From Cheiracanthium punctorium (Eukaryota > Arthropoda > Arachnida > Araneae > Cheiracanthiidae), in NCBI GenBank assembly GCA_038373885.1, contig JAWZYV010013285.1:310001-374000 (forward strand): a stretch of DNA of 64,000 bases, written 5' to 3'. The translations under genes and the position numbers were made by a program. Positions 58,701-64,000 of the stretch are shown here, piece by piece; within the stretch, counting starts at the first letter, position 1; each line of letters starts with the position of its first letter. Under the pieces are notes generated by a model. The model saw nothing but the letters and a program-made list of their open reading frames with translations. It ran no database searches and had not been told where the DNA came from.

Positions 58701-61700
58701 GTAAGTATCACCAAGGCTTTTAAATCATATGTTAGTTATGTTATGATATTTTTTATTTAGAACTGCAGTGGCCGCCACTTAATTGGATCAGCCGCTTTAT
58801 CGAATCAAATCATGGAAAACGGAATGGGATCATTCTCTTCAAAGCCTCAAACAAAGCTACCGCTTTTTCGAATCAGCCACTTTGTTGGATCGAAAATCTG
58901 TCATACGAATATGATCCAACTAAACCGTGGCCACTGTAGCTGCCTCTGCTGACCATCTGGTTCACCATAATAATGAATTTTGTTTTGAGTGAGTTTAGTT
59001 TCATACTACCTTCAATGACATTGAAATCTCCCTAATTCTCAAAAAATTTAAAATTAAGACAGTAAAAAAAAAAAGGCAGTTTAATGATAAACAACGCACA
59101 AATCATTAAATTATTTTTGCTCATTATTAATCCAGAAGAATTTTGTACATTGGCCATTCTTCCTGTTGGAGCTTAATTATGTAGATCTTGATTATTTTCA
59201 ATGAACATTCTTAAGCAAACACACATACTATTTAGTAGAATAAGCACTTTCAACCAGACTCGGATAATATAGACGAAAGACAAACAGCATTCACAGAAAA
59301 TTTTCAAAGTTTGCAGGGAGCTTTGATAATAAATCATGTTTATTATGCTTGATTTTTTAAAATGATCAGTCAGCGTTAATATAAAATGTAATTTAAATGT
59401 AGTAATAATGGATAAAAATATACTGTCGTAGTTTAAGTTTATGTTACTTTAAAATAATGTGGTTTGCTACTGGTGGCAATATAGGACTGAGGAAGCACAC
59501 AGCTTTTTTTTTTTTTTTTTTTGCAGAACATTTTAAAGAAATTACTTTGAGTTCGCAGACATTATCTGGACATCTATTTACATTTTCTCTAGGCGTGCTT
59601 TTTATAAATAGAAAATTTTATTCAAGGTTTTGAGATTACAGTATATTGAAATGCATATACTGTAATCTCAAAACCTCGCAGAGGAAATTATTATGATGTA
59701 CAAAAAATGCATATAATAATTATGAAATGGCATTTCAATATATTGCATCCCTTTCTTGAACAGCAAATTCTTTAAAACAAAATTTATTATTATTACTTAT
59801 CCTTATTCTGTAGCAAAATTTTTGACCCAAATGTTTCCATCATATTATGAATATACAAAATATCAAATGTGGCATGGCTTAGATAATTTTCAACAGTGAA
59901 AATACTGCTTCCTCACTGGCAAAACTCAAAATTGGCATTCATTTCTTATTAAAAATTTTACAAATTTTTATTTTGTTACTGTTCTTTTAAAATAGGAATG
60001 ATAGGTATTTCTGTATTCAGTTTAATTTTCAGGTGGGTAAAATGAATAAACTTTTAAATATCACAATATATAGAAATTTTCGACCTTAATTACAAGAAAT
60101 GAATCACATTTTTGAAGAATAGCGAAAAATTCAAAACTTAAACAGAATTACAATTATTTCATCTTTTGCAGAATTGAAACAATTTTCTAATGAATGCAAA
60201 TATAAAATTTCCTAGTAAAAGTTTGGTAGATTCAAGCTGATTTGTGCACAAGTATGCCAAAAAACATGATTATGGGGAAAAAACCCCATGAAATAAAAAA
60301 AAGGCTCTAAGAAATGTACACACCCATTCACCCATCTGAACTTTAAACATGGTATCTGTGCAAGCTTCCACTTTTCCATAAAACAATATACATACGCACG
60401 CAAAAATGATTTTATTGTAAGTAGAGACTACCTTGGACATACCTGTTCTTTGTATGGGAATAAGGACTGTTTTAAGTAGAATGCATGGCATATAAATATG
60501 CAAATGAATGTCTAAGAATTAGAAATTTCTTTTTAATTCTGATAACTTAGTAGTTATGTTAATTAATTGATGTACAGTGGACTCTTGTTACAGTGCGATC
60601 TAACATCGCAGATAATGGTGTGAGGTTCAAAAATTGTTGAAGTATCAAACAATGGCATATGTAGGTTGTATTTGGAACAATCAGAAATAAAAATTATGTA
60701 GTCAAGAGTATTGCAGGTATCTGAAATAACACATTGTTTTGTTTGAAAATGAAGATAGTATTGTTTTTGATCACTGTGCAGCGATTCCAGTGAAGTGCGA
60801 TAAAAGGGGATCACAAAAATCCATTATTTTGAGAAATATGGGTTTTCGCATATGCAAAACCCAATATATGCTTATTTTTTTCATTGCAGTCAACAAAATT
60901 TGGGTAAATTACTCAAAAATTTGAGTAAACACAAACCCTGCTGTGACACCTTTATCATAAAAAATGGTAAGTAGATCCTCCACGGATTGTATGCTTTCCT
61001 TTTTCAAGTATTATTTTTCACCTCCATTTTGGGCGTGTGTCTTTCTATTTTTGATTATCATTTCTAATTAGGAGGAAGTTGTATAATTTTGGAGACTGTT
61101 ACATTGTTTTAATACAGTGTCAACTACCTGTATGTGTCACATTGTACATGAATAAAATTTCTATCGCACATATTGATTTAGAATGTTATAGCCTTTTTCT
61201 TTTCTTTTAGTATTTCCTATTGGTTGAATTTTCATCTGAGGACAGTACAAGGGAGCTATTTCAAAATTGTGGATATCAAAATATTGATGATGTTTTCCCA
61301 GTATCTTCTCGTATAATAAAATATGTAAAGAAACCTAATGCTTGTCTACCAGAAGAAAAAATAAATAAGAAAAAAAAGGTTGATCCTGTGTCACCCTTTA
61401 AAAAAGAAGCTAGTGTATGTGCTATTCTTAAATTCTTCGTTATTTTTAATTGATAGTTGTGTTGTTAAAATGTACTAACATGAATTTCATTTTATGCATA
61501 GGCATAATTAGACCAAATTACTCATACTATGTATTTTTTAATGGGAAAAAACATGGGCAGTTTTTTCTTCATTTTTAAATATATGCTTATTTTTTTTTCT
61601 TTGTCAGTGCATGTTTATATATTGGCTAGTTATTAAAAATTCTTTGAATAACTTTAGATTTCCTAACTTTTGCTAACTCTGTCTTTTTTTCTTGATTTCA

Positions 61701-61908
61701 GTTATCAGAATTTATTCAAGAAATTTATGAAACTGAAACACTTACAGAAACAGACATAAGGTTAAGATTTTTACTATGTGCCTTAATAAAGGATTCATTA
61801 GCTGGTCTTTTTCCACATTGTGAAGTACTACCATTTGGTTCATCTGTAAATGGCATTGGAAGGCGTGGCTGTGATCTTGATATTGTAATTAGACTGTATC
61901 CTGAGATG
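55488..61908 (+). CDS. MTPAP: Mitochondrial poly(A) polymerase, 5' half (exons 1-4)
   Basis: Four exons (55488-55719, 58504-58700, 61211-61414, 61702-61908) with GT-AG boundaries and phases 1, 0, 0, 0. They encode a basic N-terminus suited to mitochondrial import, an RRM-like RNA-binding region split over exons 2-3 (HRSVLIEVDSKEH, then YFLLVEFSSEDSTREL), and the nucleotidyltransferase signature PFGSSVNGIGRRGCDLDI with the first two catalytic aspartates (about residues 269 and 271). Exon 4 ends in phase 0. The exon that fits next, with the third aspartate, is at 4694-4905. The joined CDS would be 598 residues (594 from the second ATG at 55500), close to the usual family length. No later exon is seen before 64000. 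Confidence 0.9.
55779..57407. other. Intron 1, first part
   Basis: AT-rich. GGATGTCTGGTCACCCTATG at about 56296-56315 resembles the hAT-like terminus of the 16.5-kb MITE, without a partner found. CTAGCAGTCCCGCACGGCG at about 57247 is a GC-rich motif out of keeping with its surroundings. No gene seen. Confidence 0.35.
57408..57447. repeat. 40-bp near-perfect palindrome in intron 1
   Basis: CCACTAAAGACAACTCACT is followed, after two bases, by its exact reverse complement: 19-bp arms with a 2-bp centre. No miRNA-like loop. Confidence 0.8.
58504..58700 (+). CDS. MTPAP: MTPAP exon 2 (RRM-like region, first half)
   Basis: The acceptor is TTTTTATAG and the donor CAT/GTAAGT; 197 bp, phase 1 to 0. 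It encodes ATELRNENFAPTKSHFQEML and HRSVLIEVDSKEHVPFAVAY followed by CEKYGAIANICSYPSGSTH. The beta-strand/helix pattern matches the RNA-binding domain of the family. Confidence 0.88.
58766..58936. mobile_element. MITE with CAGTGGCCRC termini
   Basis: The left end CAGTGGCCGCCACTTAATTG and reversed right end CAGTGGCCACGGTTTAGTTG are inverted termini around a 171-bp element with internal GGATC/GAATCA motifs. The target duplication is unclear. Located just after MTPAP exon 2. Confidence 0.65.
58937..59624. other. Intron 2, no feature recognised
   Basis: AT-rich with a poly-T tract at about 59503-59522. Nothing coding seen. Confidence 0.35.
59625..59676. repeat. Perfect 22-bp hairpin in intron 2
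   Basis: Arms 59625-59646 (starting AGGTTTTGAGATTACAG) and 59655-59676 are exact reverse complements with an 8-base loop TGAAATGC. The geometry is shorter than a typical miRNA precursor. It may be a small foldback element. Confidence 0.8.
59677..60573. other. Intron 2, remaining sequence
   Basis: AT-rich. Open frames on the minus strand at 60.2-60.5 kb show no domain. No feature recognised. Confidence 0.35.
60575..60830. mobile_element. Possible Tigger/pogo-like remnant
   Basis: TA/CAGTGGACTCTTGTTACAG at the left resembles the start of Tigger-type ends, and GCGATC/GCGATAAAAG motifs lie inside. A matching right terminus was not found, so the limits and identity are tentative. Confidence 0.35.
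61211..61414 (+). CDS. MTPAP: MTPAP exon 3 (RRM-like region, second half)
   Basis: The acceptor is TTTCTTTTAG and the donor AGT/GTATGT; 204 bp, phase 0 at both ends. It encodes YFLLVEFSSEDSTRELFQNC, VFPVSSRIIKYVKKPN and a Lys-rich linker (KINKKKKVDPVSPFKKEAS). The VEF...P..SR pattern matches the family. Confidence 0.88.
61702..61908 (+). CDS. MTPAP: MTPAP exon 4 (nucleotidyltransferase signature)
   Basis: The acceptor is GATTTCAG and the donor ATG/GTAAAC; 207 bp, phase 0. It encodes DIRLRFLLCALIKDSLAGLF, PFGSSVNGIGRRGCDLDI and VIRLYPEM. The GSS motif and D-x-D are the catalytic hallmarks of polymerase-beta-type nucleotidyltransferases. This is the last MTPAP exon before the window ends. Confidence 0.93.
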
Positions 61909-62299
61909 GTAAACAATTGTCAATGCTAAATATTTATTTTGTGTTATGAGAAATAATACTGTAGTTTAATGTGTTGCATATTTTTTAATATGCAAATAAT
62001 ACATAGCTGCTGGTTATCCCTATCTTTCTTCACATTTTTTAAAATGATTTTTAGAATTTTTATTATATTTAGATAAAGTAAAAACAAGCTACAAAAGAGA
62101 AAAAAAAGGTGTCCATTAAAAAATGAAATAAAATAAATAAGTACAAAGATAATTAGGAATTATATAAATTCAAAACTTAATTAACCATGTGGAAGCTTAG
62201 TTTTTAAATTAAAAATTGTCATAATAAAAACTTATAAAACATTATTTAATACGGCGGATTAATCAGTTAAAATTTTTTATTTGGGAATACCTTATTCCC

Positions 62300-63405
62300 C
62301 CGTAAACGATATATATTTCAGTTACACATAACCATCATCAGTCGTTTCTGGATCTCACACTAATGGTGGCTTCCTCTTCTATCTCTTCTCTCTTCTTCCG
62401 GAATTTTATGAATGACGTCATCCCATGATCGGTCGATTGTATGAAGAGCATCGTTGATGCTGCCATCTGTCGCCACTATTTCCAAGCTCTCACGAATGTA
62501 GGCATATATACTATTTTTAAAGTTGGCTATTTTTTTAATATTTTTAAAATCAATGGTAATGGGCTCTTCCAAAGCAAAACGGGCCAGAGCGGTACTTTGT
62601 TTCTGGAGGTTAATGTCTTGAAAATGTTCGTTTTTTCGCTCTTTAATTTTCCTCTTGGTAACGCCGATGTAGCAATTTTCTTTAGTAGTATCGTTTGACA
62701 AAAAATTAATTTTATAGATCCCTGCGGTTTCGATGGGGTTGATTGGGTCTTTTTCCGATCTAATGCGCTGAAAAATTGTTTTATTAGGTTTAATTGGAAT
62801 ACGGAAGTTCTTTTTACTGGCGATATTAGAAAGTTTATTGGCTATCCCTCGGCTAAAGGGGATAGCGGTAGTAAAACGTGGTTTATCTTTTTGACGGTTG
62901 TCTATAATATTTAATTTACGTTGCCTTGCTTTGAAAACTTTATCGAAAATTTCTCGAGGGTAGTTGGCGTCTTGACATTGTTTCCTAATGAAAGCAATTT
63001 CTTTTTGAAGGAGGTCGGCGTTAGAACAAACTTTGAAAGCGCGGTCGTTATAGGAACGAATAGCTGCAATTTTATAGTTGAAAGGGGTTTTAGATTTAAA
63101 ATTTACTATATTAATATTACAAGTAGGTTTTCAAAAAATGGTGGTCTCAATGAGATTATTGTTTCTTGTTATGTTCACATCTACGTAGGTAAATTTAATG
63201 TTCGGGTCTATGGCATTAAGTTGATTGATCACGTTATTTTCTTCATTATTGTGGGTGGTAAGGATAGCGAAGATATCGTCGACATAGCGAAGCCAAAGTT
63301 TGATGGTACTATTGTGTGTCTGTTTAATCTGTTCCTCAAGGATTCTCATTTTCCAGTCGGCAATTATTCCAGATATGGGGGAGCCCAAATGCGAAGGCCC
63401 CACCT
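62300..63405 (-). mobile_element. Penelope-like element, 5'-truncated, inverted copy
   Basis: On the minus strand in order: a reverse transcriptase piece (GSPISGIIADWKMRILEEQ, then LRYVDDIFAIL with the YVDD catalytic motif), a linker, then GIYKINF, CYIGVTKRKIKERKNEH and ESLEIVATDGSIND. This is the RT then GIY-YIG order of Penelope-like retroelements. The copy starts inside the RT domain (motif B) and has a 33-bp in-frame deletion after KFTY relative to the neighbouring plus-strand copy. The linker has frame changes. The 3' end lies near 62300. Confidence 0.88.
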
Positions 63406-63415
63406 ACACTCTTGA

Positions 63416-64000
63416 AAAATATATGAAGGATATATTGCAAGAAATTATACCCCCTCTAACAGCACTCTAACTTCCACCGACGATTTCATTAAAAACATCC
63501 GCGATTATAAACTTAATGAAGACGATATTATGGTCAGTTTCGATGTTGTAAATCTATACCAGTCAATAGATATTAAAGAAATGAACCAAATTATTAACAA
63601 ACAAATTCAAAGTAGTTTTAAAGATATAGACATAATTAACACCCTAACTAGTGCAATAAATCTAATTTTAAATAATTCATATTTTCAATATAATAATCAC
63701 TTCTACCAACAAATACAAGGAGTCCCCATGGGCTCCCCCATATCCGGAATAATTGCCGACTGGAAAATGAGTATCCTTGAGGAACAGATTAAACAGACAC
63801 ACAATAGTACCATCAAACTTTGGCTTCGCTATGTTGACGATATCTTCGCTATCCTTACCACCCACAATAATGAAGAAAATAATTTGATCAATCAACTTAA
63901 TGCCATAGACCCGAACATTAAATTTACCTACGAAAAAGAAATCAATAATAGCCTCAATTACTTAGATGTGAACATAACAAGAATAATATTGGCTAACCGA
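63416..64000 (+). mobile_element. Penelope-like element RT, open to the window end
   Basis: An uninterrupted plus-strand frame of 195 codons from 63416 to the window edge encodes reverse transcriptase motifs in order: SFDVVNLYQSID (motif A), QGVPMGSPISGIIAD (B), LRYVDDIFAIL (C) and KFTYEKEINNSLNYLDVNIT (D). No start codon is required because it is a 5'-truncated or internal segment; the GIY-YIG half would lie beyond 64000. It is almost identical to the minus-strand copy at 63130-63400, so the two are head to head and recent. It lies in the intron following MTPAP exon 4. Confidence 0.88.

Overview
This is an intron-bearing, AT-rich animal nuclear genome fragment. The mix of transposons (Penelope-like, mariner, hAT, pogo/Tigger, TTAA-type, tRNA-derived SINEs) and the divergence of the one host gene suggest an arthropod, perhaps a chelicerate. 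The species assignment is inference and is weak.

Layout. 1-10.3 kb holds the 3' half (four exons, stop codon, poly(A) signal) of a mitochondrial poly(A) polymerase gene (MTPAP), + strand, with introns full of transposon fossils. 10.3-19 kb is a chain of DNA-transposon remnants, many with readable target-site duplications: nested hAT and Tigger copies, a TTAA MITE with a long palindrome, a SINE pair, a dead mariner, and a THAP-domain scrap. 19.7-22.6 kb is an extreme C-rich low-complexity block. 23.5-55 kb is a mosaic of related repeats in direct and inverted order: an inverted repeat with arms of about 3-4 kb (32.2-36.05 versus 50.8-54.0 kb), a smaller nested inverted repeat (35.4-36.4 versus 41.9-42.7 kb), arrays of an A6-CGC minisatellite in both orientations, and a G-rich block (49.0-50.8 kb) that mirrors the C-rich one. 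55.5-62 kb holds the 5' half (four exons) of MTPAP, again on the + strand, and 62.3-64 kb holds two head-to-head Penelope-like element copies.

Two results stand out. First, the four MTPAP exons at the right end join in phase, without gap or overlap, onto the four exons at the left end and give one protein of normal family length (about 594-598 residues). The gene therefore appears cyclically permuted in this window: a tandem duplication, a misordered assembly, or a true rearrangement. Second, a 1,701-bp element at 40194-41894 has ends that begin with the V(D)J recombination heptamer CACAGTG, a 23-bp spacer plus nonamer-like AAAAAAACC at one end, a 12-bp spacer plus A-rich nonamer-like sequence at the other, and a 5-bp GC-rich target duplication CGCCG. 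This is the signature of a Transib/RAG-type element with 12/23-like asymmetry.

Apart from MTPAP I find no intact host gene. Most open frames in the window are low-complexity or antisense shadows. Repeat boundaries without a stated target duplication are approximate.
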